Shown here: piece by piece, positions 40,685 through 50,188 of the stretch
Numbering within the stretch: the stretch's first letter is position 1
How the letters are laid out: each line of letters begins with the position of its first letter
Assembly (NCBI RefSeq): GCF_003426815.1
Contig: NZ_QKYK01000031.1
Span: 1-64,000, forward strand
Reading direction: 5' to 3'
From: Desertimonas flava
Lineage (GTDB): Bacteria; Actinomycetota; Acidimicrobiia; Acidimicrobiales; Ilumatobacteraceae
Length of the DNA stretch: 64,000 nt
Translations under genes and position numbers: made by a program
Notes under the pieces: generated by a model
What the model was told of the DNA's origin: nothing
The model's database searches: none
Seen by the model: only the letters and a program-made list of their open reading frames with translations

Positions 40685-41097
40685 TAGGCGTCCTCCGGGG
40701 TCGTGCCCATGCTACTGACGGGCACTCCTCTGCCGCGGTCACCGCAAGCCCTGCAGCTTCCGGTTAACGTAGCCGGGCCCGAGATCCTCACGCTGTCGGC
40801 GCCGAACATGACAATGATTGACGCGTCCCAACCGGGCAGTCTGATAATCGAATGCAGCACTTGCGGCTCGCTTCCTCGGCACCTGCCGCGGGCCCTGGCA
40901 GGAATCGGTATGCGTGACCGGAACGGAGTCGCGGAGCGACTCGCCGAGGCGATGAACTACTCCAACACCTGGGTTGACGATCTGCGAACATGTCGATTCG
41001 ATGACATCGTGATCCACGACGCCCCGGTCTACGAGCACGGAATCATCTGGCCGCAGCCATGGTCCTTGCCCATCTCGGCTCGCGAAGCGTGAACCGG
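40685..41097. other. 413-bp region without a recognised gene
   Basis: An open frame of 129 codons (40703-41092, plus) exists, but its product has no recognisable domain, unusual codon choice for this window and no ribosome-binding site, so it is not claimed as a gene. The stretch lies between the divergent methyltransferase and lipoprotein genes and is less GC-rich than the flanks; promoters for both are expected here, though none stood out. Confidence 0.4.
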
Positions 41098-41511
41098 ATG
41101 TCGTTGTGGAGACCGCTGCGCGGCTCCGCTGCACGGCCGTGGTGCGCCGGTCTCGGACTCGCTGTCCTCGCGTCGTGCGGCGGAAATCCATCGATCGACG
41201 TGCGCGTGTCGCCCTTGTCGAGCAGCGATCTCGCTGGTGGTGGTGCCCCGTCATTGGTGGTCAGCCCCACCGCTGACGCCTGTGACCGCGAAGGGTTGGA
41301 GGTTGTCGTCGCGTGGCGGTTGGACGCGTCGGCTCGTGTGCCGGTGACCGTTCGTGTGGGGGATGCCGATGGCACGGTGTTCGCGGAGACGTCGGCCTCG
41401 GTTGGTCAAGCGATGACGGGCCCATGGGCCACCGCCGGTCTCGAGTTCTTCCTGGTGGACGCCGGAGGCGACATCATCGCCTCGACCGCGGTCTCGGTAC
41501 CGTCGTGCTGA
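41098..41511 (+). CDS. putative lipoprotein, 137 aa
   Basis: The N-terminus ends in LAVLASCGGN, a lipobox with Cys at residue 27, after a basic n-region and a short hydrophobic stretch. The rest has beta-rich segments (APSLVVSPTADACDREGLEV, ARVPVTVRVGDADGTVFAET). No family recognised. A GTG nine bases upstream (41089) is an alternative start. The stop overlaps the GTG of the following membrane protein by 7 nt, so the two are coupled and may act together at the outer face of the membrane. Confidence 0.65.
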   Translation: MSLWRPLRGSAARPWCAGLGLAVLASCGGNPSIDVRVSPLSSSDLAGGGAPSLVVSPTADACDREGLEVVVAWRLDASARVPVTVRVGDADGTVFAETSASVGQAMTGPWATAGLEFFLVDAGGDIIASTAVSVPSC

Positions 41512-43217
41512 CCCGCGAGGGCATCTTCGCATCCGTCTCGCCGAGATGCGCGGCGCGGGCTCGCCGGTGGAAGGTCGTGATGTACGGCCTACCAATCGCC
41601 GTTCTTGCCGTTGGTTTCGTTCTGGACTGGGGCGTACCTGGCTTGTATATGGATGCGATCAATCCGGAGTACTTGGCTCATTGGATCCTGAACGGAAGTG
41701 GCTCTGCGCGGTGGGTCCTTCCGGGAAATGCACTGTTTGATAGATTTCCAGTCTTCACGGGGTCCGTCTATCACGGCAGTACGCAGTTGTACTATGCTCT
41801 TCCATTCTTTCTCATATTTGGAATAGATCTCGCCGCGTTTCGGTTCGTGCAATTCTCGATTGGCGCCGTGATCATCGCCCTCTTGGTCCGGTTCGTCTCG
41901 AGCGGCGTGCGAGGTCGCGCAGGACTTGTAGCAGGGGGCCTTGCCGGACTGCTCGTCGCGCTTGACCCTGGGTTCGTGTTGGCGATGCGGACGCAGGCGT
42001 ACAGCTGCATCTTCCCCGTGAGTCTCATCGTCGGCGCGCTGGTCGTGCTCCGTCTGGACGTTCGCCCGCCGCCGTCTGTCCGGCGAATCGTCGTTGCTGG
42101 AGCGCTCGTGGGCCTCGCCGGCTTCTCCTACTTCATCATGTTCCTGTTCGTCCCGGCGATCGTTCTCCTCATCTGGTGGTCGTATGACGCCCGAGGACGC
42201 ATGGCCAGACTCCGAGACATCGTGTGGTTTGGTCTCGGCGGCGTGGTTGGGTACGTGCCGTTCTTTGCCGGGGTGACGTTGATCGGTATCGAACTCGGGG
42301 GAGTCGGCGAGGCGGTCGAATACCTGCGCAACATGTCCGACGAGCTGCAGGTAGGAGCGCACGATGGTGGCCTGGTCGCCAGGGTGATGTCCACGTACCG
42401 CTCACTCAAGTGGTCGATCAACGGCGGATGGGTGTCGCGGATGACCGTGCGTTCCGCCGAGACGACGGCCGGCACGCTTCGATTCATGGTTGGGGTTGGC
42501 CTTCTGGTGGTCGGCACTTGCGCGGCTTCGCTGCTCGATCGTCGAGACGGCGCGCGTCGCCTCCTGTACGCGATGATCGGGCTCATCGCGTCGTTCGTGC
42601 TCGGGGCGATCGCATTTGGTGACCGGCTCCAGGGGCACCACTTTTCGGTGGTCGTTCCATTCTGGGGTGCCGCGTTGGCAACCTCGTGCGCCGTGCTCGG
42701 TCGAGTCGTTCGCCAGCGAGCGATGAGAGCCGGCGACCTCGTATCCGGCGCGTTGAGCAAGGCTGGGCGTGGTGCACTTGTGACGGTCGGGGTCACGGCA
42801 GGTGCTATCGCGTTGTCGAGCGTCGTCGCGCAGACTCATCTACGCCGCGATCTTCGCGATACCGGTGGGGTCGGCCTCTACTCGGACGCCATCACCGCGC
42901 TCGGCGTGAGGCTCGATGATGGCGGCAGTGAAGTCTCAGTGCTCACGCCGGACTGGGGGTACCTGATGCCACTCGAGTTCCTCGGGGGTGATCACGCCAC
43001 CGTCCATGATGCGCGCGGCGACATCTCGGCCGCTGTTCGCGGGCATGCGTGCGGTGTTGGGGCGGTCCTCGTCGTCAGCGCGTTTCCTTCCTCTCTCGAC
43101 TACCTCGAGATCGCACGGCAGTCGCGTACGACGGTGATCGAGGGCGAACGCTGGTACGAGGAGAACGGGCGACCGGCGTTCGAAGTGGTGCGATTCTCGG
43201 ACCCACAGGGATGCTGA
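41505..43217 (+). CDS. polytopic membrane protein, GT-C-like
   Basis: 570 residues from the GTG overlapping the lipoprotein stop (an ATG at 41580 is an alternative). At least ten hydrophobic helices; the first loop has YMDAINPEYLAHWIL, an acidic motif where GT-C enzymes keep the catalytic Asp, and ends YHGSTQLYYALPFFLIFGID. A soluble C-terminal domain of about 120 residues follows (LTPDWGYLMPLEFLGG). The first 250 codons are less GC-rich (for example 41640-41830), suggesting acquisition. Probably a lipid-linked sugar transferase. Confidence 0.65.
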   Translation: MLTREGIFASVSPRCAARARRWKVVMYGLPIAVLAVGFVLDWGVPGLYMDAINPEYLAHWILNGSGSARWVLPGNALFDRFPVFTGSVYHGSTQLYYALPFFLIFGIDLAAFRFVQFSIGAVIIALLVRFVSSGVRGRAGLVAGGLAGLLVALDPGFVLAMRTQAYSCIFPVSLIVGALVVLRLDVRPPPSVRRIVVAGALVGLAGFSYFIMFLFVPAIVLLIWWSYDARGRMARLRDIVWFGLGGVVGYVPFFAGVTLIGIELGGVGEAVEYLRNMSDELQVGAHDGGLVARVMSTYRSLKWSINGGWVSRMTVRSAETTAGTLRFMVGVGLLVVGTCAASLLDRRDGARRLLYAMIGLIASFVLGAIAFGDRLQGHHFSVVVPFWGAALATSCAVLGRVVRQRAMRAGDLVSGALSKAGRGALVTVGVTAGAIALSSVVAQTHLRRDLRDTGGVGLYSDAITALGVRLDDGGSEVSVLTPDWGYLMPLEFLGGDHATVHDARGDISAAVRGHACGVGAVLVVSAFPSSLDYLEIARQSRTTVIEGERWYEENGRPAFEVVRFSDPQGC

Positions 43218-43301
43218 GTATTGGCGCTCGGCGAGAGCTCGCCGCAGGGATTGATGCCGTCAGCCGGGGCCGACGCTCAGGAGCTTCATCCCATGAAATC
43301 G

Positions 43302-44981
43302 TCAGTCCATGAACATGCCGACCGAGATCACGTCGTATCCGCTGGACCATCTGCCGGATGCTCGTTGAGTTGGAACGTTGCGGTGGAACGAGTGGAGCGA
43401 CCAACTCCCGGTTCCGATGTCGTACAGGAACAAGTCGTCCACGCGCCCGTCGGAGTCGTAGTCGCCGGGCTCGGCGATGTCGATGGATACCGGCCATGAG
43501 CCGAGGCGCTGATAACTTGGCCGAAAGCTAGCCCACGCGTACAACACCCATTGTCCGGTATCGACATCCCAGTAGAGCATCTCATCCGAGTCTCCACCAG
43601 CGCTCCAGTCGCCGAACACGAGGCGCTCGCCCCCCCGTGGTAGGAAGTCAACGCGGCGCTGACTTGCTTTGAATCCGGCCCAGCTGTACGCGGCCCATTT
43701 TCCCGTCTGTATGTCGAAGAGAAGTAGGTCATTGAACTGGCCGTTGCCATCGAGGTCGGCTGGATACAACCCATCCCAGGCCGACGGAAACGATCCGGCT
43801 CCTCGAAGAGCCGGTGAATAGTTCGACCACGACAAGACGGAGTACTGTGTCGTGCCCCGGTCCCAGAACAGCATGTCGTTCACGAAGCCGTCGGCGTCGA
43901 AGTCGCCGACAACGATCTCGTCGTACACATTCGACCACTGTCCGATACGGGCGGTCAACGAGTCGCCGTTCGTCCAGTTTTGAAGTGCCCACTGTCCACT
44001 CTCGGTGTCCCAAAGGAAGCTCTCGTCCTGAAGTCCGTCGCGGTCGAGATCGCCGACGACAATTCGGTCGTACTGGGCCGGCACGGCAAGGCCCTCCTCG
44101 CTGTACGAGCGAAGGTTGAACCACGAGATCGCTTGGCGCCAGGCGCTGTTCTGGTCCCAGAAGACCTGTGTGTCGAGCTTGCCGTTGACCTCGGGCTGCG
44201 CGCCCCAATAGGACACGTTGCCGTTGGCGCCGTTGATCGTGAGGTCCAGGTGGACATGATCGAAGTGTCCGATTCCACATTCGCGCATTGCTGACCAGCT
44301 CGCGATGCCACGGTCTCCGTCGCTGTTCCAGCAACGGTCGGAAAAGAGGATCTGCTGGATCCCGAGCCGCCGGGCATTGGCGTTCACGCTGCCGTTCGCA
44401 TCCGGCGCGAGCAGCCAGTTGACGATGTTCCGCCCTCTCGTGAAGTTGTAGCTGCCACCTGAGCTGCCGACCATGATGTCGATAGCTCGACCCCGCGCAT
44501 GATTGCTCCAGCAGTCGGTCGTGAAGTTGGGGTTCGTTGCCGGATCGATGATCTGGCCGTTGCAGTTCGGATTGTTGGCTGTGTCCCAGCGTTCGCGGCA
44601 GTAGTACATCGTCCCGGCAGTGCCGCCAAAGCGGCTGACGATCTCATTGAACGCCCAGCCCGACCCGGTCAGGAGTCGTCCGGCACAGACATCTGCCGCT
44701 CGGCCCTCGAGCACGAGTTCGTCGTACTTGAAGTCGTCGATGAACGGTCGGTACGGCACAGCCTGTGCCGCCAATACGGTGATGCTCGCGTCGGCCGCTG
44801 TCACCTGAGATGTTGGCGTTCGGGCGGGGCGTGAGTCGGGCGGCGCACTTTGTGGCGTTGCTCGGTCGGCATTCTCGTCGGGTCCAGGCGCGTGGACCGA
44901 ATCCGCCGAGGCGGCCGTTGGCACGACGACCGACGCGGCAAGAACAGCGAGCGGAATGAGGAGAAGCTTCCGGACCGACAC
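43302..44981 (-). CDS. secreted M15-like peptidase with FG-GAP/VCBS-type repeats
   Basis: 559 residues from a GTG at 44981 (44981 gives a clean signal peptide MSVRKLLLIPLAVLAASVVV...AASA; a longer start at 45020 is possible). Residues 75-250 contain SNHARGRAIDIMV (His161, Asp168) and FDHVHLDLTI (His244), the metal site of M15-type peptidoglycan peptidases. Five repeats follow, each with a pattern such as VVGDLDRDGLQDESFLWDTE and TGQWVLYAWASF, the calcium-binding FG-GAP/VCBS type. It may trim peptidoglycan or bind surface polymers. Confidence 0.8.
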   Translation of the reverse strand: MSVRKLLLIPLAVLAASVVVPTAASADSVHAPGPDENADRATPQSAPPDSRPARTPTSQVTAADASITVLAAQAVPYRPFIDDFKYDELVLEGRAADVCAGRLLTGSGWAFNEIVSRFGGTAGTMYYCRERWDTANNPNCNGQIIDPATNPNFTTDCWSNHARGRAIDIMVGSSGGSYNFTRGRNIVNWLLAPDANGSVNANARRLGIQQILFSDRCWNSDGDRGIASWSAMRECGIGHFDHVHLDLTINGANGNVSYWGAQPEVNGKLDTQVFWDQNSAWRQAISWFNLRSYSEEGLAVPAQYDRIVVGDLDRDGLQDESFLWDTESGQWALQNWTNGDSLTARIGQWSNVYDEIVVGDFDADGFVNDMLFWDRGTTQYSVLSWSNYSPALRGAGSFPSAWDGLYPADLDGNGQFNDLLLFDIQTGKWAAYSWAGFKASQRRVDFLPRGGERLVFGDWSAGGDSDEMLYWDVDTGQWVLYAWASFRPSYQRLGSWPVSIDIAEPGDYDSDGRVDDLFLYDIGTGSWSLHSFHRNVPTQRASGRWSSGYDVISVGMFMD

Positions 44982-45156
44982 GCCTCGGCACCGTAGCGGC
45001 GGCAGCGACGAGCTGCTCAACGGCCCCCGGGGGGCACGGTTGGGTGACGACGCGAGGACGCCCTCGTGGTGGCTCTCGACAGCTGAGTGTCAACGCTGAG
45101 CGCCTGGCCCGCGCGTTCCAGAGCTCGCGCTCGAGCCGGACTGATCCGGTGCCTGT

Positions 45157-45162
45157 TACGGT
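45157..45162 (+). promoter_or_regulatory. -10 box (TACGGT) for the SGNH-FN3 gene
   Basis: TACGGT ends 8 nt before the ATG at 45171 and decides for this start over the open frame from 45087. Confidence 0.45.
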
Positions 45163-45170
45163 CCAACGGG

Positions 45171-47807
45171 ATGATTGCCGATCGCTCCGTCGCATGCGCG
45201 GCGATCTCCGACCGTCGCCGCACACGATGTGGGCGGCAGCGCTCCGCGGTCCGACGCCTGCTCGTCGGACTCACTGCGTCGATCATGGCGCTCACCGTGG
45301 TCGACATCGTCGCGTTCGAGTCGAGGCCGGTCGCGGCAGCGACCGTCACGTACAGTGGAGCCGCCGGGGCGCCGCGGGTGGGAATGATCGGCGACTCGGT
45401 GATGGCGGCGGTTCGCTGGGGCGGCACGTGGTCTCCGTTGCGGCGGTTCAACTACACCTACGACGCGGAGTCATGTCGCCGAACGATCGGGCAATCGTGT
45501 CGGGGGCGAGAGGGCTTTGCCCCGGACAACACCGTGCAGGCGATGCAGCGGCTCCGCGGCCAGCTCGGCGACATCGTGTTCATCGGCACCGGCTACGACG
45601 ACTCCGGCTCGACGTTCTCGAGCGCCGTCGACGCGGTGATGGCGGAGGCGGCCGCTCAAGGAATCCGGACCGTCGTGTGGTTGACGATGCGCACGGCAGA
45701 TGTCACGTACGTCGGGCCGACCTATTCGTCGAATCGCTCGACGTTTCGTGACAACAACCGCATCCTCCTCGCCAAGGAAACCCAGTACGGCGGTCGCTTA
45801 CGCATCGCGGACTGGGCGACCTACAGCGCCAACCGGAGTGACTGGGTCCTTGCCGACGGCGTCCACCTCTCAGGCGCCGGAGCGTGGGCGTTCGCTCAGT
45901 ACATCGTCGACCAGGCCGCGGCCCACTTCGACGAGATCAGTCGACCATCCACGCCACTCAACGTCACGGCGACTCCGATCAGCAGCGGCCAGATCCGGCT
46001 GTCCTGGACGGTGCCCTCGTTTCCGGGGTTCACGCCGATCGGCGACTACGGCTTTCAGCGATCGAGCGACGGTGGCCGAACGTGGCGCGGCGGGCATGCC
46101 GGCGGGTCGACGGCGCGAGACGCCGTGATCAGTGGGCTGACGAACGGACTCACGTACCACTTCAGGGTTGCCGCCCGAAACGGCGCTGGATGGGGGGAGC
46201 TCAGCGACATCGTCACGGTCGTGCCTCGTGTGATGCCGCCGTCGGCGCCGCGCGTCTCCGCGACCGTCGTTGGATCTGGCCAGGTTCAGCTGAACTGGTC
46301 CGCGCCGTCCGCCCCCGGCGGTGCCCCGATCCTCTACTACGGCTTTCAGCGATCGAGCGACGGAGGAAGGACCTGGCGAGGTGGGTATGCCGGTCCTCCC
46401 ACGGCCAGATCCGTCGTCATCAGCGGCCTCGCCGACGGACAATCGCAGCAGTTCCGTGTGGCGGCGATCAACAGCGCTGGTTGGGGAGCGATCAGCCCGG
46501 TGGTCGCCGCGACGCCGCGCCCCATGCCGCCATCAGCTCCCACCCTCGCGGTCAGAGCAGTCGGTCCCAACCAGGTCCAGCTCTCGTGGACGACGCCGGC
46601 GCACACCGGTGGGCCGGCGATCCAGTACTACGGCTATCAATGGTCGTCCGACGGTGGTCGAACGTGGCGCGGCGGCTACGCGGGGTCTGCGACAGAACGG
46701 TCGGCGATCATCGGCGGGCTGACCGCCGGGCAGACGTACCGATTCAAACTTGCCGGTAGAAACAGCGTCGGATGGGGGACCATCAGCAACATCGTTGCCG
46801 CCGTTCCGGCGGTCACGAGGCCGTCGGCTCCTTCGCTCTCGGCATCCTCGGCGGGCACTGGTCAGGTTCGGTTGTCCTGGACGGCTCCAGCGCACACGGG
46901 TGGCGCTCCGATCGTCGACTACGGCTACCAGTGGTCGTCCGATGGCGGGGTCACATGGCGCGGCGGGTATGCCGGGACCGCGACCGACCGGACAGTCGTC
47001 GTGGATGGCCTGACCCCCGGCGAGCAGTATCACTTCAGGCTCGCGGCGAGGAACAGCGCGGGGTGGGGCGTGACGACCCCAGCCGTGCCAGCCGTGTCGG
47101 GCTCCGCCGCACACACCGCGGCGCTCGAGCCGGAGGAGCCCACGCCACAGCTGTCGGTTACAGCGGAGTCCACTCCAGGCGACCCGGTCGCGCAGGAGAC
47201 GGCGCCGGAAGCGCGGACCACGGTCGGTGACCTCGTGTGGGCGGACATCGACGGCGACGGCAGGCAGGGGGCTGACGAGCCCGGCGTGGGGAATGTGATG
47301 ATTCGTCTGGTCGACTCGGAGGGGGCGATCGTCGGGAGTGCCGTGACCGACGAGCGCGGCGCCTACCAGCTGCTGGTCGACGATGGTGAGTTCTGGATCG
47401 AAGTGGTGATCCCCACCGGGTACGACGTGACGATCGGTGATGCGGGGGGTGACGACGCCGTGGACTCGGACGCGTCGCCGGCAGACGTCCGCAGCGACAG
47501 TCTTGAGACCACGGTGCGGATCCGGATCGAGGGCTTCGACGATCAACTGGACGTCGGCTTGGTGCGGAGAACAGAAGCTCCAGTGGAATCGACCCCGCCG
47601 GAGCCGAGCTTCGACGAACCCACAGCGAGCGTCCCGGGCGAGGAGTCCCCGCCCCCGGAGCTTTCGTCCCCAACCACGACGGTGTCGACGTCGTCGTCGA
47701 CGACGACGAGTGTCGCGGCCACAACGGCGGCGTCGTCCATCGCCGTTGCCACGACGACGGTGGCCCCTGCCAGCACTCCGCCTCCCATCTCCGTCGACGG
47801 CACCTGA
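45171..47807 (+). CDS. secreted SGNH hydrolase with four FN3 domains and SdrD-B-like domain
   Basis: 878 residues. A long basic n-region is followed by LLVGLTASIMALTVVDIVAF, an atypical signal or anchor. VGMIGDSVMAAV (Ser76) and DGVHLSGAGAW (Asp229, His232) are blocks I and V of the SGNH/GDSL family, an esterase or deacetylase fold. Four FN3 units of about 95 residues each carry GFQRSSDGGRTWRGG or a variant. Then VGDLVWADIDGDGRQGADEP is an SdrD-B-like domain, and the end is Ser/Thr/Pro-rich. It likely acts on O-acyl groups at the surface (inference). Divergent from the M15-like gene. Confidence 0.82.
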   Translation: MIADRSVACAAISDRRRTRCGRQRSAVRRLLVGLTASIMALTVVDIVAFESRPVAAATVTYSGAAGAPRVGMIGDSVMAAVRWGGTWSPLRRFNYTYDAESCRRTIGQSCRGREGFAPDNTVQAMQRLRGQLGDIVFIGTGYDDSGSTFSSAVDAVMAEAAAQGIRTVVWLTMRTADVTYVGPTYSSNRSTFRDNNRILLAKETQYGGRLRIADWATYSANRSDWVLADGVHLSGAGAWAFAQYIVDQAAAHFDEISRPSTPLNVTATPISSGQIRLSWTVPSFPGFTPIGDYGFQRSSDGGRTWRGGHAGGSTARDAVISGLTNGLTYHFRVAARNGAGWGELSDIVTVVPRVMPPSAPRVSATVVGSGQVQLNWSAPSAPGGAPILYYGFQRSSDGGRTWRGGYAGPPTARSVVISGLADGQSQQFRVAAINSAGWGAISPVVAATPRPMPPSAPTLAVRAVGPNQVQLSWTTPAHTGGPAIQYYGYQWSSDGGRTWRGGYAGSATERSAIIGGLTAGQTYRFKLAGRNSVGWGTISNIVAAVPAVTRPSAPSLSASSAGTGQVRLSWTAPAHTGGAPIVDYGYQWSSDGGVTWRGGYAGTATDRTVVVDGLTPGEQYHFRLAARNSAGWGVTTPAVPAVSGSAAHTAALEPEEPTPQLSVTAESTPGDPVAQETAPEARTTVGDLVWADIDGDGRQGADEPGVGNVMIRLVDSEGAIVGSAVTDERGAYQLLVDDGEFWIEVVIPTGYDVTIGDAGGDDAVDSDASPADVRSDSLETTVRIRIEGFDDQLDVGLVRRTEAPVESTPPEPSFDEPTASVPGEESPPPELSSPTTTVSTSSSTTTSVAATTAASSIAVATTTVAPASTPPPISVDGT

Positions 47808-48045
47808 TCCGTCAATTCAGGCAGCCATCGCGGCGACGTGGGGATGAGAGTCCGAAATACCGCTCACCGACACCAGCCGACCGACCAGACTGCGAGGCGG
47901 CGCGTGTGACGAACGCGGGACGGTCGTTCCACCCATGCCGCCGTGTGTCCCACCGGCGCCCCTATCCTCATGACCGCATGTTTGCCGTCGCCCGTCGTGA
48001 CCCTGCCGACTCCGGCTTCGGGCCTAGCTGAGGTCGAGTCGGGCG

Positions 48046-48852
48046 ATGTCCCTCACACAAGTCGTCGCGTCTCGCGAGCTGCTCTGGAACCTCACGCTCC
48101 GCGAGCTGCGCACCAAGTACCGACGGTCCCTTCTCGGGTGGTCGTGGTCGCTGATCAATCCGCTCGCCACCGTTGCCATCTACGGGTATGTGTTCGGCAC
48201 GCTCTTCGGTGCACAGGCGCCGGTCGGAAACCCCAGCGATGTCCAGAACTTCGCGCTGTACGTGCTGTGTGGACTGCTGCCGTGGAACTTCTTCTTGATG
48301 GTCACCGGCGGCGGGATGGGATCGTTGATCGGGAATGCCGCGCTCGTTCGCAAGGTGGCGTTCCCCCGGGAATCGCTCGTGTTCGCCCAAGTGCTCCATG
48401 GCCTGGTGCAGTTCGGTATCGAGATGGCACTGCTCGCCGTGGTGCTGCTGATCTTCGGCAGCCCATTGCTGCCGATGCTGCCGTTCACGATCCTGATGAT
48501 GCTGCTCCTCGGCGCCTTCGCAGCGGGGATCGCACTGCTCCTCGCCTCGGTGAACGTGTACTTCCGGGACACCGCCTACCTCTGGACCATCGTGACGCAG
48601 ATCTGGTTCTACGCCACGCCGATCGTGTATCCCGACTCCCTTCTCGACGACCGGCTCAGTGAAACGGCTCGCGAGATCCTCCGCCTCAATCCCTTTGCCC
48701 GGTTCATCGAAGGGTTCCGCCGCACGATGTACGATGGCCGGGCCCCGGGCCTGTGGTCGACGCTGACACTCGCCGCCATCGCCGCGGTGTCGTTGGCGAT
48801 CGGCTGGGCCGTCTTCAGCCGACTCTCGCGCCGCTTCGCCGAAGAACTCTGA
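48046..48852 (+). CDS. wzm: ABC transporter permease, Wzm type
   Basis: 268 residues with six hydrophobic helices. ELRTKYRRSLLGWSWSLINP (about 20-39) is the cytoplasmic signature of polysaccharide and teichoic-acid exporters, and NVYFRDTAYLWTIVTQIWFY and LNPFARFIEGFR are conserved in the family. It forms the channel for lipid-linked polysaccharide with Wzt (48867-50087). Upstream 238 nt (47808-48045) hold no gene. Here the two exporter genes are on opposite strands, 14 nt apart at their ends. Confidence 0.93.
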   Translation: MSLTQVVASRELLWNLTLRELRTKYRRSLLGWSWSLINPLATVAIYGYVFGTLFGAQAPVGNPSDVQNFALYVLCGLLPWNFFLMVTGGGMGSLIGNAALVRKVAFPRESLVFAQVLHGLVQFGIEMALLAVVLLIFGSPLLPMLPFTILMMLLLGAFAAGIALLLASVNVYFRDTAYLWTIVTQIWFYATPIVYPDSLLDDRLSETAREILRLNPFARFIEGFRRTMYDGRAPGLWSTLTLAAIAAVSLAIGWAVFSRLSRRFAEEL

Positions 48853-48866
48853 GCGAGCGGGCCCGG

Positions 48867-50087
48867 CTACGCCGAGGCCACGCTCTTCTTGGCGATGTCG
48901 GAGGTGACCGACGCCGGCATGTACACCACGCCGCTGTCGTAGATGTCGGTCTGGCGTACGTCGAATCGGATGCGCCGATCCCAGTGGTCGTACTCGTGGG
49001 ACTCGCTGTGGTCGGTGAGCGCCACGGTGAGGCAGTAGGTGCCTTCCATCAGGGCGAGCGACGGGATCCGGACGTCGATTGCTCCTGACCCGTCGAGCAC
49101 GCTGATCGTGTGTCGCTGGTGGCGGGTGTTCGTCGCCCAGAGGGGGACGCCCTGCAACGTGTCGATGCGGAGACCGACGATGGGATCTCGGATCGGCTGG
49201 TGAGCCACGACGTTGACGCGCACGTGCATCGGCCCGAGCGTGTCGAAGAGCTTCGTCGGGGCGCCTGCGGCGTCGAGCAGTTCGACGGAGGTCACTTGGG
49301 CCTCCTGCGTGCCCCACCGTTGGCCAAGCTCCGCCGGATCGTCGGATGGCTGCGCTTCGAAGCTCGCTCCGTTGTAGGCGGCGACCACCTCGATCGACGG
49401 GCCCTGCATGCGAACATCGCCCCGCTCGAGCCACAGAGCGTGCTCGCAGAGTTGCTCGACCTGTCCGGTGGCGTGGCTGACGAGGACGATCGTGCGACCG
49501 CTCGAGCGGAACTCCTCGATCTTCTCGGCGCACTTGCGCTGGAAGGACGCGTCGCCGACAGCCAGCACCTCGTCGATCAGCAGCACTTCGGGGTCGACGT
49601 TGGCAGCGATGGCGAAGCCGAGACGGACCGTCATGCCCGACGAGTAGTTCTTCACCGGGGTGTCGATGAAATCGACCAGGCCGGCGAACTCGACGATCTG
49701 GTCGAGCCGTCGCTGGATCTCCTTGCGGCTAAGGCCGAGGATCGCGCCGTTGAGGAAGACGTTCTCGCGGCCCGTCAGTTCGGGGTGGAACCCGGCACCC
49801 AGTTCGAGCAGCGCCGACAGGCGGCCGTTGACCTTGACCGAGCCGCGCTCGGGGAAGAGAATGCCGGCGAGGCACTTGAGCATCGTGCTCTTGCCCGACC
49901 CGTTGGAGCCGATGATGCCGAACGTGGCGCCGGTCGGGACCTCGAACGACACGTCCTTCAGCGCCCAGAACTCCTCGTAGCGGGCGCGCCGCCCGCGCAG
50001 CACGGCAGCCTTTAGGTATTGGTTGCGCTCGTGGTAGAGCCGGAAACTCTTCGACACGTGGTCGACCGTGACGGCAGCTGTGGACAT
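48867..50087 (-). CDS. wzt: ABC transporter ATPase with substrate-binding C-terminal domain, Wzt type
   Basis: 406 residues from the ATG at 50087. GSNGSGKST (60-68, Walker A), YSSGM (148-152, the Wzt-type signature), LLIDEVLAVGD (169-179) and His205 are present. Residues 250-406 form a beta-rich domain (LLDAAGAPTKLF, VGLRIDTLQGVPLWATNT) as in Wzt proteins that recognise the O-antigen non-reducing end. That would imply the polymer is capped or chain-modified before export, in line with the methyltransferases nearby. Convergent with wzm. Confidence 0.93.
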   Translation of the reverse strand: MSTAAVTVDHVSKSFRLYHERNQYLKAAVLRGRRARYEEFWALKDVSFEVPTGATFGIIGSNGSGKSTMLKCLAGILFPERGSVKVNGRLSALLELGAGFHPELTGRENVFLNGAILGLSRKEIQRRLDQIVEFAGLVDFIDTPVKNYSSGMTVRLGFAIAANVDPEVLLIDEVLAVGDASFQRKCAEKIEEFRSSGRTIVLVSHATGQVEQLCEHALWLERGDVRMQGPSIEVVAAYNGASFEAQPSDDPAELGQRWGTQEAQVTSVELLDAAGAPTKLFDTLGPMHVRVNVVAHQPIRDPIVGLRIDTLQGVPLWATNTRHQRHTISVLDGSGAIDVRIPSLALMEGTYCLTVALTDHSESHEYDHWDRRIRFDVRQTDIYDSGVVYMPASVTSDIAKKSVASA

Positions 50088-50175
50088 GCGGTCCACAGTC
50101 TTGCCCCTACGTGATGGCAATCCAACGCAATCTTGATGTGCGAGCGGTTGCAACGGGACGTGGCGGCTCCAACGC

Positions 50176-50181
50176 TACGCT
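50176..50181 (+). promoter_or_regulatory. -10 box (TACGCT) for the methyltransferase operon
   Basis: TACGCT ends 7 nt before the GTG at 50189; this decides the start of the methyltransferase against the ATG at 50114. Confidence 0.5.
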
Positions 50182-50188
50182 CTCGCGG

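Noticed and set aside
40703-41092. A 129-codon open frame
   Set aside because: No domain, no ribosome-binding site, composition unlike neighbours; listed only as intergenic content.
47640-47800. Microsatellite-like TCG/ACG runs
   Set aside because: They encode the Ser/Thr/Pro-rich tail of the SGNH-FN3 protein and are ordinary low-complexity coding sequence.
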